In this document: piece after piece, positions 13,101 through 27,300 of the stretch
Numbering within the stretch: position 1 is the first letter of the stretch
Layout: each line of letters opens with the position of its first letter
NCBI RefSeq assembly: GCF_000002985.6
Contig: NC_003283.11
Coordinates: 7,812,001-7,876,000, forward strand
Direction of reading: 5' to 3'
DNA: 64,000 bases
Origin: Caenorhabditis elegans
Lineage: Eukaryota; Nematoda; Chromadorea; Rhabditida; Rhabditidae
Translations under genes and position numbers: made by a program
The notes under the pieces: model-generated
The model's input: the letters and a program-made list of their open reading frames with translations, nothing else
Told to the model about the DNA's origin: nothing
Databases searched by the model: none

Positions 13101-15299
13101 TTTTTTGATTTTTGATTAGAAAATTGCCAAAAACTATGCTCTTGAAAATCAACATATTGAAAGTCGACAAAAATAATTTCCCTATGAATTAAAAAATTAG
13201 CTTGATAATAATACACGCACTATATGAGTACAAAAGCAGTTTTGCTTAAAATTTCGAAAAAAGTATATCTAAAAAATTTTAAAAATTCTCAAAACATCTT
13301 TTCGCGCGCTTTTTTTCGATTGAAAAGAAAGCAATTTGATAAATGTTTCAAAACACGATATCATAATTATAATTAATTTTCTTGAATATAATACGAACCA
13401 CGCCTCTTTCGGGCACTTGAAATTTTTTATACCTTAGGTGGACTTGCAAAAAGTTATTTCGAATTTGAAATGGGTAAATGTGTAAAAAAAACTCTAACTA
13501 TGTTTTCTGAAACTTTCAAACAATCTTATAATTTCATTTTTATTTGTTTGTTTATCTATTTCAAAACTCTTCTCTTTTGAAATTCCATCCTCAACAAATT
13601 ATATCCAGATGACTCTTCCCAGTTTCTAAATCCAAAAAAACCAGAGAAACTCCAACTGATTTTTGATATGCTATCTCTTCCGTCAAATCAATCTTAACAA
13701 TTCATTGAGCAAGCCCATCCAATGAGATCAAATTTCAATGTTTATATACAAAACACCACAAATTAGCAGCTATTTGCAGAAACTATTGCCAACTTCCTTT
13801 CATAATCAAAACACAACTGCACACAAAAAGTTTCTGGAAGAATAAACATTTGCGAGTTTATGTCTCGATACAGTAGTGTTGCAAGGTCACTTTTGGGATT
13901 TGTAGTTAGACAAAAATGTTCAGCATGAGAAATGTTGAGGTCAAAACCAATCTTTGCACTCAGATGCATTGATACATCGAAACAAATCGAACACAACATT
14001 TTGAAATCTGATCCGCCGTGGTCAAGCTGATAGGAGTGGCAGGACCACGATATGTCAATCAAAAATCATTTTTGCTGATATCTCTCTGATCTTTCCGAAT
14101 GTTGTTCCGGATAGAAAAGTTTAGAATTGCTTGTGGTGAAAACCAAAACATGTTTAAACTGACTAAATTTTTGAAGGTTTGAAGTGAATCCGATTTGGAG
14201 ATGTAAGATCATTACTACACTGGCCCTACTCCGCCATCAAGTGAGATCATCTAGATCTTCAAAATTTTTGAAGCAAACAGCTTCACCGACGGTTTAAACG
14301 ACATTAAATAACAACAATTAGTTGATTTTCAGGAAAAAATTTCAAGACAATTACTTGCACACATTTTCCAAACTTTCTTTCCCGAAGACCTTGCAGCAAC
14401 GGACTTGGCACCGAAACTAAAGAAAGCTCATTTGCTTTTTATCCCCTTCATCTCCCACTCAAAACTTTGCCCTAAACTCTGGTAGAGTCTTTGGAGCAGT
14501 GTCTCCGTGCAGCAACAAAGAAGACACACGTCTGGCGGGTAGAAGGAGAGAGATAGTTGACCTTACGGCCTGTCTCTTCTAACCAAACGCATAAATCTTT
14601 TTTCCTCCCCGTATCTCGAAACCTTCAGAAGAAGATGAAGAAGAAGCGCTCAGTGACTCATTCAGGAGGCGGAGCTTCGGTTGGGGGCTCCCAACATCTG
14701 GCGGCTCCACCCCTCTTGTCACGAAGCTTCAGATGGACCATGTTCAGTCGTGTCATCGTTCCCAATTTGTTCATTTGAACCGAACTCGATCGTTTTCCAG
14801 ACATTTTTGTTCTCTGTTCATTTCCTTATCGTATTCAAAAAGTTATCACAAATGACCTTCTCTATCTGTCTGCGTCTCTTTTAACTCTCACCGTTTGGGA
14901 CCTTTCAAATAGTTTTTCGCTATCAAATCTAAACATTAGTTGCGTTGACTCGACATTTGACCCCTCACTATCATCTCCAGTTCTCTTTTTTGTTACACTT
15001 TAGCAGTGGCAGCAGAGAGCAAGTAGGTGGAGCCAAAGTGTGCGCCATTCATCGGGAAAAATTGTGTTCTTCATCAAATTTTGGGCAATTTACTCGGGAT
15101 TTGCGCTAATTTGGAAACAAAAATTCAAATTCCTGCCAATTGTTTTGTTTGCTTTTTTTCTTTTTTTTTTGCTCCTCCCATCTCTCATCAAATTGCTCTT
15201 TTTTCGATTCTAACATATCAGCCATCTTCAGAGTGTGTCACTAACCCCCATTTTTATTCAAGGTTAGTGATATAGTATCCTAACTACAGACGTCACACC
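10141..15299. other. Upstream region of mig-6, no gene recognised
   Basis: Over 5 kb with no supported exon. Two stretches, about 10.55-10.86 kb and 14.45-14.76 kb, are less AT-rich and share CTGGCGG-type pyrimidine/GAGA-rich blocks, as expected of regulatory DNA for a broadly expressed matrix gene. A minus-strand open frame at 13763-14062 has no ATG start and no splice context. Possible SL acceptor for mig-6: ACTACAG at 15283-15289, eleven bases before its ATG. Confidence 0.45.
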
Positions 15300-18200
15300 A
15301 TGAGGTTGCTGCTCTTCTCGGCAGCCCTTCTTCTGTGCTCCGTCCCAACGTGGGCCTTCTCTCTGTCATCATTCTTCGGAAGCGATGTTGCACAAGTAAG
15401 CAAGCTCTCCTATACCTAGAATCTTGTAAATTGAAAACTCTAATTTCCAGAAGCCATACCTTCATCCAAACTCCCCACCGGAGCGTGACCCGGCGAGTTC
15501 CAGAATGAAGAGACAGGCATATCAAGTGTACGTTGATGGAGATGTTTCCGTTACTGTTGACAAGTCTGGACAAAAGGAAACCGGCAACTGGGGACCATGG
15601 GTGCCCGAGAACGAGTGCTCACGTTCGTGTGGTGGAGGAGTTCAACTCGAGAAGAGACAGTGCAGGTTCGTGGACTTTTCATTTTTTAGGGAATTTCCTA
15701 GACGTTCTAAAAGCTTATTTTCAAAAATTTTGGTTTCCTGATCTTCATGCCTTTATGAACGTGGTGAAAGATCAACCTAGGCTAGCCTGTGACATACATT
15801 TTTTGAAGCAGATCCAACTTTATCAAGAGCCATCGAATTCTCGTTTTAAAGTGTTTTTTTTTTCTGATAACTTTTTTCTAATAGCTTTACCCATTTTTAT
15901 GTCAAGACTGAAAGCAATGAATCACAAGAGGCTATCTACGTTTGTTTTTGAAGCTCTGTAGGAATCATCTTAAAAAATTAAGTAAAGTAATGGAGATGAA
16001 ATTCTAATTTTTTAAAATCATAATCATTACTTTCTGTATTATCTTCAAGTTCAAACTTTTCAAACGGTTATTCTCAAGAAACTCACATAGAATTTTAACA
16101 ATTTCCTCTATCTATTTCTTGCAAGCAACCCACCGAACTCAAATCTTATCCAAACTAAACTTTTAGTGGTGACTGCACTGGAGCTTCAGTCCGCTACATC
16201 TCGTGTAACTTGAACGCATGCGAGTCTGGTACTGATTTCCGTGCTGAGCAATGCTCCAAATTCAACGATGAGGCTCTTGATGGAAACTACCACAAGTGGA
16301 CTCCATACAAGGGAAAGAACAAGTAAGTTAACTTTCTTCAAGATGTTTTTCTAATTTTCGAGTTTTCAGGTGCGAGCTCGTCTGTAAGCCAGAATCTGGA
16401 AACTTCTACTACAAGTGGGCTGATAAGGTTGTTGATGGAACCAAGTGCGACTCCAAGAGCAACGATATCTGTGTTGATGGGGAATGTCTTCCAGTTGGAT
16501 GTGACGGAAAGCTTGGATCTTGTAAGTTTAAAATTTAATTCAAAATCTTCATTTCATGCCGAATATTTCAGCTCTCAAATTCGACAAGTGCGGAAAGTGC
16601 GATGGAGATGGTTCTACCTGCAAGACTATTGAAGGACGTTTCGATGAGCGCAATCTCTCTCCAGGATACCATGATATTATCAAACTTCCAGAAGGAGCCA
16701 CCAACATTAAGATTCAGGAAGCCAGAAAGAGCACCAACAACTTGGCTCTGAAGAACGGTTCCGATCACTTTTATTTGAATGGAAATGGATTGATCCAAGT
16801 TGAGAAGGAGGTTGAAGTCGGAGGAACTATCTTCGTTTACGATGACGCTGAACCAGAAACTCTCAGTGCTCAAGGACCACTCTCCGAGGAGCTCACCGTT
16901 GCTCTTCTCTTCAGAAAGGGAAGCCGTGATACTGCTATCAAGTACGAGTTCTCTATTCCACTTGAGGAGGAAGTTGACTACATGTACAAGTTTGACAACT
17001 GGACTCCGTGCTCTGTATCATGCGGAAAGGGTGTTCAAACCCGTAATCTCTACTGTATTGATGGAAAGAACAAGGGACGCGTTGAGGATGATCTCTGCGA
17101 GGAGAACAATGCCACAAAGCCAGAGTTCGAAAAGAGCTGTGAAACTGTTGACTGTGAAGCCGAATGGTTCACTGGAGACTGGGAATCTTGCTCATCCACC
17201 TGCGGAGATCAAGGACAGCAATACCGTGTCGTCTACTGCCATCAAGTATTCGCTAACGGACGTCGTGTTACCGTTGAGGATGGAAACTGCACCGTTGAGA
17301 GACCACCAGTAAAGCAGACTTGCAATCGGTAAGTTGATTTTATAAATGCATAAACAACTCTGTGAATCTATTTGTTTATGCGATGCTATCCATATATATT
17401 ACCAGATGGTGTTGGTGCCCAAAACTTATAAACAATTATTTTCTCTTTGCAGTTTTGCCTGCCCAGAGTGGCAAGCTGGTCCGTGGTCGGCTTGCTCAGA
17501 GAAGTGTGGAGACGCCTTCCAATACAGATCGGTGACCTGCCGCAGTGAGAAGGAAGGAGAAGAGGGAAAACTCTTGGCCGCTGATGCTTGCCCAGCTGAT
17601 GAGCAAGAGAAGTTCGACACAGAGAGAACTTGCAATTTGGGACCATGCGAGGGACTTACATTTGTCACTGGAGAATGGAACTTGGTTAGATTTTGCAAAA
17701 TATGGGGACCTGGGGAAAAGCATACTAAATAAGATCAACTTTATGAAACAAATAATTTTTAGTGCACCCGCTGCAACGATACTGAGGAGACTCGTGAAGT
17801 CACCTGCAAGGACTCCCAAGGAAGAGCCTATCCACTCGAGAAGTGTTTGGTTGATAACTCCACCGAGATTCCAACTGATACTAGGTGAGTCATTCCAGAT
17901 ATGACATTGAACTTGGATTAATTTTTTTCTTCCAGATCATGCGCCACCCAACCACCATGTGAGTACGAGTGGACCGTCAGTGAGTGGAGCAAGTGTACCA
18001 CCGAATGCGGACACGGACACAAGACTCGTCGTGTTATCTGTGCCATCCACCAAAACGGAGGACTCGAGGTTGTTGATGAAGGACACTGTCAAGCTGAGAA
18101 GCCAGAAGGAAAGACTAACTGCACCAATGAGGAGAAGTGTACTGGAACATGGTACACATCTTCATGGTCCGAGTGTACCGCTGAATGTGGTGGTGGATCC

Positions 18201-21200
18201 CAAGATCGTGTCGCTGTTTGCTTGAACTACGATAAGAAGCCAGTTCCAGAATGGTGCGACGAAGCCGTCAAGCCATCTGAGAAACAAGATTGTAACGTTG
18301 ATGACTGCCCAACTTGCGTTGACTCTGAGTTCGGATGCTGCCCAGATAACTCTACTTTTGCTACCGGAGAATTCAACTTCGGATGCTCTAACTGCTCGGA
18401 AACAGAATTCGGATGCTGTGCTGACAATGTTACCGTTGCCACTGGACCTAACTCCAAGGGATGCGAAGAATTCGTTGAGTCTCCACTTAACCTTGAAGCT
18501 GATGTTGCCAATGCTGACGCTGAAGCTTCAGGAGATGCTCCAGAACTCTGCAGCGTCACAAACGAGAACGGAGAAGCTGTTGATGTTGAGTGTGCCACCA
18601 TTGCTCCAATCACTGCTCTTCTTGGAGATGGGGAACTTATCGGAAATGATACTGATGCTTCCAATGAGACCATACACTGCTCGAAGACCGAATTCGGATG
18701 CTGTCCAGATTGGTACACCGCCGCCTCTGGAAAGGGTAACGAAGGATGCCCATCGTTCACTCTTGGAGGATGTAACGAGACTCAATTCGGATGTTGTCAC
18801 GATGATGTCACTCTTGCTCGTGGAGCCAACCTTGAAGGATGCGGAGAGCCATCTTGCGCTGCTTCCCTCTATGGATGCTGTAAAGATCGTAAGACAATTG
18901 CCTTCGGACCACACTATTCTGGATGTGAGCGATCATCCTTCCCATGTGAGCTTAGCGACTTCGGATGCTGCCCAGATGGTGAGACTGCTGCTCTTGGAAA
19001 GAATGGAACCGGATGCGGAGAGAACTGCTTGACCACCAAGTTCGGATGCTGCCCTGATGGAAAGACCACCGCCAAGGGGTCCCACAACGAGGGATGCGGA
19101 TGCGAGTTCGCCCAATACGGATGCTGCCCAGACGGAAAATCAGTTGCCAAGGGAGCCGGATTTTACGGATGCCCAGAAAGCTGCGCCCAGAGCCAGTTCG
19201 GATGCTGCCCAGACGGAAAGACTCGTGCTCGCGGAGAGAACAAGGAAGGATGTCCATGCCAGTACACCCGTTACGGATGCTGCCCAGATGGGGAGACTAC
19301 TGCTCTTGGACCACGCAATGATGGATGTGATAACTGCCGCTACGCCAAGCACGGATGTTGCCCAGATGGAGAGACCAAGGCTCTTGGACCAGATGGAGCC
19401 GGATGCCCACCAACTACCACGCCACCATTCCTCATGGGAGGAACTGTTGCCCCACATAAAATCGCCGCCTGTAATCAGACACAAGAAAGTGGAACCGTCT
19501 GCGGAGCCGGATACAAGCTTGTAAGTAATTAACCTCATGAAAAAGAATTGGAGCAACACATTTCATGTATAAATATTTCAATTTCAGGCATGGCATTATG
19601 ATACCACTGAGGGACGTTGCAACCAGTTCTGGTACGGAGGATGCGGTGGAAATGACAACAACTTTGCTAGCCAGGATATGTGCGAGACTATCTGCGTCGA
19701 ACCACCAGGCAAGGGAAGATGTTACCTGCCACGTGTTGATGGACCACTCCGGTGTGACCAACTTCAGCCAAGATACTATTATGATCATTCCAAGAAGCAC
19801 TGTGTGGCCTTCTGGTGGAGAGGATGTCTCGGAAATGCCAACAACTTCAACTCTTTCGAAGAATGCTCCATGTTCTGTAAGGACGTTGGACCGTACGATG
19901 CTCCAACCACCGCTGCTCCACCACCACCACCACAGCAAAATGCTCAGCAATACCTTCCAACTCCAGAAGTTCAACAGATTGAGATTCAATCTGCTGAGCA
20001 ACCTCAACCACAACAGCCACAACAACAGCAACAGCAACAACAGCAACAACCACAGCAACCACGTCAATCAATGGAAGACATCTGCAGATCCCGCCAAGAC
20101 GCCGGACCATGCGAGACTTACTCCGATCAATGGTTCTACAACGCTTTCAGCCAAGAATGCGAAACCTTCACTTATGGAGGATGTGGAGGAAATCTCAATC
20201 GTTTCCGCAGCAAGGATGAATGCGAGCAGCGTTGTTTCTTCGTTCACGGAGCTCAGCCATCCGCTGCCCGGCAGGAACAAGCTCAGCCAGCAGCTCAACC
20301 AGCTCAACCAGCTCAGCCAAGTAACATCGTCTCTCCACCACAACAGTCAGCTAGTCCAGTTGTGGTTCCATGTAAGTTCTTTAGAATGCATTTATTTCTT
20401 ACTATAAGTTTCTATAAGTTCGCATGTGAAGCATCCCCATTTCAGCGAACAGCAAACAACGCGATGCTTGCCACCTCAACGTTGACCAAGGACGTTGTAA
20501 GGGGGCTTTTGACTCCTGGTACTACGAAGTTGCCACCGGATCCTGCGTCACATTCAAGTACACCGGATGCGGAGGAAACGCCAACAGATTTGCTAGCAAG
20601 GATCAGTGCGAGTCACTCTGTGTGAAGCCAGCTTCTGAAGCTGCTTCAGCCGGAATTGGTATGCTTTGAGTTATAGAGAATGTTCACTATTTTTGTTAAA
20701 TGTTTGAGTAAATGAGAAACTGGCTCAGTTTGAAAATGTTTGCACCATGTTTCAAAATAGTTTTTGAGTTGAATAGTTGAGGCCATGAAAATCTTAATTA
20801 CACTCCAGAAGTACATTTTAAAACATTTTTGAGAATTAGGTCTTCAAAAAAAGGTTTAATATTGAGGTTTCAAATTAGAAATATTAATATACGGGGATTT
20901 GGGTTTAAAACTGATTTTTAAAATCTTATTTTTGAAGTTTCGCTTTGATATTCGTGCAAAAAAAAAACCAACTTTTTCAGACGGTGCAGCTGGAATCAAC
21001 TCAGTTTGTGACGAAGCCAAGGACACCGGACCGTGCACCAACTTTGTCACGAAATGGTACTACAACAAAGCCGACGGAACCTGCAACCGATTCCATTACG
21101 GTGGATGCCAAGGAACCAACAATCGATTCGACAACGAGCAACAGTGCAAGGCTGCTTGTCAAAATCATAAGGATGCTTGTCAACTTCCAAAGGTTCAAGG

Positions 21201-21345
21201 ACCATGCTCTGGAAAGCATTCCTATTATTACTACAACACTGCCAGTCATCAATGCGAGACGTTCACTTATGGTGGCTGCCTCGGAAATACTAACAGATTC
21301 GCTACCATTGAGGAGTGTCAAGCGAGATGCCCGAGTAAGTTCTAA
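15300..21345 (+). CDS. mig-6: Papilin, short isoform by retention of intron 11
   Basis: If the donor at 21335 is not used, the frame reads on as SKF and stops at TAA (21343-21345). The product is about 1,558 residues with all seven thrombospondin repeats, the FGCCPDG block and six of the eleven Kunitz domains, but no Ig or PLAC domain. Two poly(A) signals at 21646-21659, inside the same intron, support a genuine transcript end. A short and a long MIG-6 are described in the literature as I recall; the exact 3' end is inferred here. Confidence 0.7.
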
Positions 21346-24300
21346 GTTAATAGTGATATATGCTTTGTTTCCCCTTTATTCTTTGACAATTTTCAAATAC
21401 TTTTTGCATAATTACCTTATTTCTATTCCCTTCTGTTTCCCATTTTCCTCCACCCGCTACAAATTGTTTCCCGTACTCTCTCCTTTCTCACTTTCCCGTC
21501 CGAAGGGACACGGCAATGCTGCCTAAATGAACTGCCTAATAATATTTATGAATTTTCCAATTTTCTAAAAAAAAACAATTCTCTCAAAAAATTCCCTGCC
21601 GTTCCGCCACTGCTTTCTTCACCCATTGTTGCGCTATTTTTTTTAAATAAATGAATAAAGCTGAAATAGTTAACAGTTTCTGAAATTGCATGTAAGTTTG
21701 TAGTGTATCAGTGTGTTTGTCGTGAAAGTTTTTTTTTACCTGCATGATTTCCTGAACTGCATGAAACTGTTCTTATTACGTTTTAGATTTGCTGAAGTGT
21801 GCTAGAAGTGTGATTTTGTTTCAGAAGACGACCAGACTACAACAACATCACAACCAGAAGAGCTCCCAAGTTTGCCACTTGTTCAAGAAGATCCTCAGCC
21901 ACGACCGGCATTTTCATTGAAGTAAGCACGTGTAGTCCAAGTGCCTACTTCTCGTATGACCAAAAAATTTAATATAAGGTTTCCAAGTATTAAGGAATCA
22001 GTAGCATGTAAATTGTGTGGATTGTTCTCCTGGGTTGATGGGTTTTTTTCTCACTCACAATCAGATATGGAGTAGCTTATATGGGAATTTATTTGAGAAA
22101 TAGAATATGTCATAACATCCAAATTTAATTATTAAAAAGTTGTGAAGTTTCTCATTATGTATATAAAATTCGCCTTTCAAATAAGAACAAAAATTAACTG
22201 TATGAAAGAGCTGAATTCAATTTGAAATTGAGAAAATAACTGGTTCAAAAAGAAGAAAAACGTTGGAAAATCTAGACGTAAATCTATGGATTTTCTTTTC
22301 AGGTCGGGGAAATTTCGACGATTTTTATATTTTCAAAAATCATTCACAAATATACACCAAAAATTATTTTTACCATAATAAAATACGGAATTTCACTGGA
22401 TTACTGTAGTATTCATGTAAGGTTACTGTATTGTTACTCTAGGGATACTACAAGAATATTTTTGCAAAGTTGTAAGAAGTATAGAGATTACTGTAGATTG
22501 AAAATCTAGACAAAAATCATTTTCCGTAATAATCTGTGGGGATAGAATGTTGAAGGCACAAGGCTTATAAAGCACCATGGGAAAAAATTTTAACAGTGAT
22601 TTTTTTAAGCATATCCTCTTTCCCAGGAAATCCACTTTTCAAATATATTCCCACTAAACTCTTTAAGACAATCCTTCGCCCATAGTCGTCGCCGTGATGC
22701 TCCATTTGCACGTTCCGTATCCGCCCGTCACCATACTCCTGATTCCGAAGAGGAACGAGTTGACTGTTATGCTGTTCCAGATCCAGGATCTTGCGGGTAA
22801 TAAATCTCACCTATCCATTACAACCATTACCGTCTTAATGATTCAGAGACTACCGTCTTGTTTGGCACTACTCTGCCACGAGTAACTCATGCCGTCAATT
22901 CTACTATGGTGGATGTGCTGGGAATACGAATCGCTTCGAGACCCGGGATAAATGTGAAACATCGTGTGTTGCTAAGATTGAAGAACGCGTGGAAAGTGTG
23001 TCAGAAGCTTCAAAATCTCTGGAAGAGGTTAGACTAACGGATCCAAGGATGGATTCTCACTTTGGATATCATGATCCAGAAGTTGATCAAATCGAAGAAG
23101 AAGCTGAATATGTCATTGTTGATACCGGAGCTCTACCTGAATTATGCATGCTTCCAGAACAAAGAGGGTCTTGTTATGATAACATTTTGAGATGGAGGTA
23201 AGTCAAATCAAGAATAGAAAATTCGAAAATCCGAAAAACTTTATAATTATACTAAAAGCAAAATCTTAAAATCTTTCAGATTCGACTCTGAAAAGTCTCA
23301 ATGTGTAACCTTCATGTATTCTGGATGTAATCCAAATGCAAATCACTTCACTAGTCAGGTTAGTTTCATTATTTTGTGTCCTTTCGTGGAACTGGCCCCT
23401 TGGTTTCTAACTTGATCTTCTCCTTCCGAATACCCAATTTGAGCACCGCTGGCTCACTTTTTCGACGGTGACGTTCCTCAATTCTAGCGGCCTCTGTATT
23501 TTCTGAGCACTCTTGAGCAACAGTTTCCTCACTGGAAATGTTTGTTTTTCAAGAGGGAGTGAGAGAGAGAAATAAACGTACAATTTTTGAAGCCGCACAT
23601 GATTTGTTAGAAGTCGATGCCGTTCTGCAGTATCCTTCATGTTTCGTAGTTGTTTCTGTAGTAATTTTTATGGATTAGGAACTAAGAAATCATCACTCAC
23701 TGCGGTAGTTGCATTTTTGTGCATGCATCTTCCCATAAAAGCAACAAATGCAACAACTGATAGAGCCGCCACACAAATTGCAATAATTCGAAGTCGATTT
23801 CTAATTCCTTTCTTTACTTTTTGTCTATGCTCAGCTGCTTTTTCGATGTGCTTCTTCTTGCTGGGGTCGAGCTCGCAATGAGGAAATGGTTCGATGAGTG
23901 GACCGTGTTTTTTGCATTGTTCACAACGGCGTCCAGTGTATTTGTCTGGGCAGTCACACGAAAGAGTGCGGTTTTTGAAATCTGAAAATTTTAAATTTAA
24001 GAACAGGATCTATAGCAGTTTTGCCCATCACAGTCCTATGTCTATATTAAAAAAAATTATCGGACATTAAAAAAAATGTTTTCTCATTTTTTCAGTATTT
24101 CTATAAAAACTGCATTCGCATTTAATCATAACTTTTAATCGTTAAAAACTTAGTCTTTAAGTACCTGGGGATCCGTAAACACAGACAATTTCATCACAAT
24201 AATCGCCTTCAAATCCCACATCACAGATGCATCTTCCATTTCTCAAAAACCCCTCGACACATTTACTTGTATATTGGCATTCACTTCCAAAATATGAGCC

Positions 24301-27300
24301 CACACATTCACATCGGTCCCCCTTCCATTCTCCTTTGTTTCCGCACTGAAATAATTCAATAGATTTTGGAAGTTTAGGGCCTCAAAAATATACCTTTTCC
24401 GCTGGCCGATAGTCACACATTTCACCTTTCCATCCGACTTCGCAAATGCACGGCTCACTGAATAGAAGGCTTTCCGGGTCGAAGCGGAATCCGACCGAGA
24501 GTCCGTGAACTGTAAATTGAAAATTTGTAATTCCAAAAAAAAAACAGCTTTTGCAAAAATCGTCCAAAAGAATTTTAGAGTTAGACATTATTTTTCTCAA
24601 AAAGTTCAAAGTTGTATCAGTTTTAAAATAAAATATTTAATAGGATTGTAGAGCTTGTTAGAAAAAATAAAAGCTACTTGAAAAAAGAAAGGTATCCAAA
24701 AAGGTATTGAGATAGTTTCAAGCAACTCTATTTGTAAACTGTCGAGTTTTTAAGTTCTACAAATCTCTTATAACATCGCTACATCTACTATCAAACTTTG
24801 AAAAAAAACCATACCACATTCAAAATGTTCACATTTATCTCCAGTCTGTCCCTTGATACAATGACAAATCCCTCCAGCATAGATTCCTCCATTACGACAT
24901 TCGGCTCTCGGATCATCCAGAGCAACATTGTCTAGAATACTTCTCTTTTGAAGAATACGATGCACGTCGCTCAATATATTTTCATCTAGATCTAGTGAGT
25001 CATCTCGTGATTGTGCTTTTGTTGTTGATAAAAATAGGAAGAGTAAAGTGGAAAATTGTAAACAGTACATAGCGTTAGATACTGACAAGTCTACTATCAA
25101 TTGATTTATTTATTGCGTCTTGAAAGGGGTATCAATGAGAGAAATAGGGAGATGGGTAAAATGCATTTATAAGAGAATACAAAAGATGACGTAATTGATT
25201 AATCAGAGATCAGTTGAAAATACTTTTAAGTATCAATTATTATCTGTGAAGACAGTCACGTGACTCTGACTCGAACTCAATTTGCATGTTGATAGTTCCA
25301 ATGTTAAAGAAAGTCTTTGGGTTTTCTCCAGATGAAACAAATGATTTTGGAATATTAAACGTGACTCTTCTCTGACAAGGTTTGAGTCCGTCATCACAAT
25401 CGTGATAGATATTAAGTTTTGGATCAATAGTCATCACTTCGGAAGTGTGTCCGGTAAGAAGGAATTGACCAAGAGAGTCTGTAGTTCCTTCGGCAAGAAG
25501 ATCGTCAAGATCCGGTCCTGAAAAAAACTTTTATTTTGAAAAATTTCAATGAGTTGCTTCATGTTAGAATTTGGAATTTTTAAAGATGTTAGCAATTGGT
25601 ATTTAAATGTTCAAGCTAACGTAATTAGAGTTATTCAAACAAGCTTTATATAAAAACTTTGTGTAAGATTCGGTCTAATTAGAACATCAATTTTTAACGC
25701 AGCTGATAAAAAACTTTAATTTCAAGCTTCACATAATTCTACTTACCGGTATCATCATCGTAGAGCTTCACCTTCGTGTTAGCCAGTGGTTTGTCTCCAC
25801 ACATCAGAACACCCTTAACTCCAGCTGATTGGGTGAATACAGCTTCGGAGCCAATTGCACAAAGTATGAAAAGTGATGAAATGCACGCGAGTCGTGACAT
25901 TATTTTTGTCTGAAAATACAAACACTGACTGATCTGACCTTCATCGGAGAAACTCTCTTATAGCACAGTTGGTTAGAAAAAGATACGGAGAGGAGAAGTG
26001 GGAAATCGAATTGACCAAACAAAAGAACTGGTTTTCACTTGAAATAGAAGACGATGAAAGATATACAACAGAGAAGATCGGAAGTGATTCATCTGGAGAA
26101 GAAAATTGAGAGGAGCAACTTCTTGTATTTTCCACTTATTTATATACCCAATAGAATTCACCTGATTCTTTCCGATTTGTGTACATTTCGCTGACTAACG
26201 TGTGCTTCTTCGGTTTTGTCATTTCTTATTGTTCATTGAAAATAAACAGAACAAAGCAATCATAAGGTCGAAAATCCCATTTAGAGATCAAGAGGTGTAC
26301 CTTTAATTGTGCGGCATGGCATAGTTTTATCTTGCTGAACTCTCACCAATTGATGAGTATGTCAGTAGAATGGATTCCATCCGATCGTTGCTCCACGGTG
26401 ATCTCTTCCGCCGCCTTTTCATCCACCATACCCGTTGTGTATGGCTGGCAACTGTGAACAGCGCCTCAGTGGAATGTTTAGTTTGATATACAGTTTAAAA
26501 TAATTTTCTAAACTAAAGAAATCAGTTTTTGAAACCAGTCTTGTAGGCATGTCGGGCGCAGGCACGCTAACGTGAAAAATAGAATTTCGAGTGGTTAACT
26601 ATTTTATTTTCAATTAAAATACAATCAACTACACAATGAATGACCCGGATAAATGAAATACAAATACAAGAATTTAAAAAAAACATGGAAATTTAAACTT
26701 TTCCATCATCTCCCTTTGCTGGAATATTATATTTCATTCGATAAGCTTCCAATTCGGCTTTTCTCTGATCGGATCGTACACTGTGTCTCTCATCCATCTC
26801 TTGTTGAGCTGTCATTCTCTTCTCATTCCATTTCTGAGCTTTTGCTTTTTTGTGGATTCTGTTGTATTCTTTGCACTTGCAGCAGCAATAACAGAAGCAG
26901 GCAATGAGAATTACAGCAATGATTCCAGCGCAGATGGCAATAACGATTGCGGCGGCTGATGTGCTCACCCAGCAGACATTGTATTTGACATGCTTGATAT
27001 TACAGTCTGGATAGTACCAGTCGAATGGCATACATCTTTTCGTTTTTCCACCACACCAGAAGCAATTCTGAAAAAATGTGTTTTTGAAATTTTCAATATG
27101 TTTGCTTATAAAATTGAATTTAATTTTTCAAACAGTGTTTCAGAAACTCAACTTCTGAAATTAGGAAAGTATTCTCAATTGAGAGCTGTTTTTGTATTAA
27201 AAGTTTCAGTTTAGAACTACAGGTGTGAAAAAATCTGAGCAAGTGAACACCAACGTATTGCATCACAGTTTACGCGTCAATTTATTCGAGTGTTCATTGT

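Noticed and set aside
13763..14062. 99-codon minus-strand frame upstream of mig-6
   Set aside because: No ATG at the start, no acceptor or donor in a useful place and no recognisable motif; probably chance.
18298..19524. Long frames in other phases and on the minus strand over the FGCCPDG array
   Set aside because: Shadows caused by the regular codon pattern of the repeats in mig-6.
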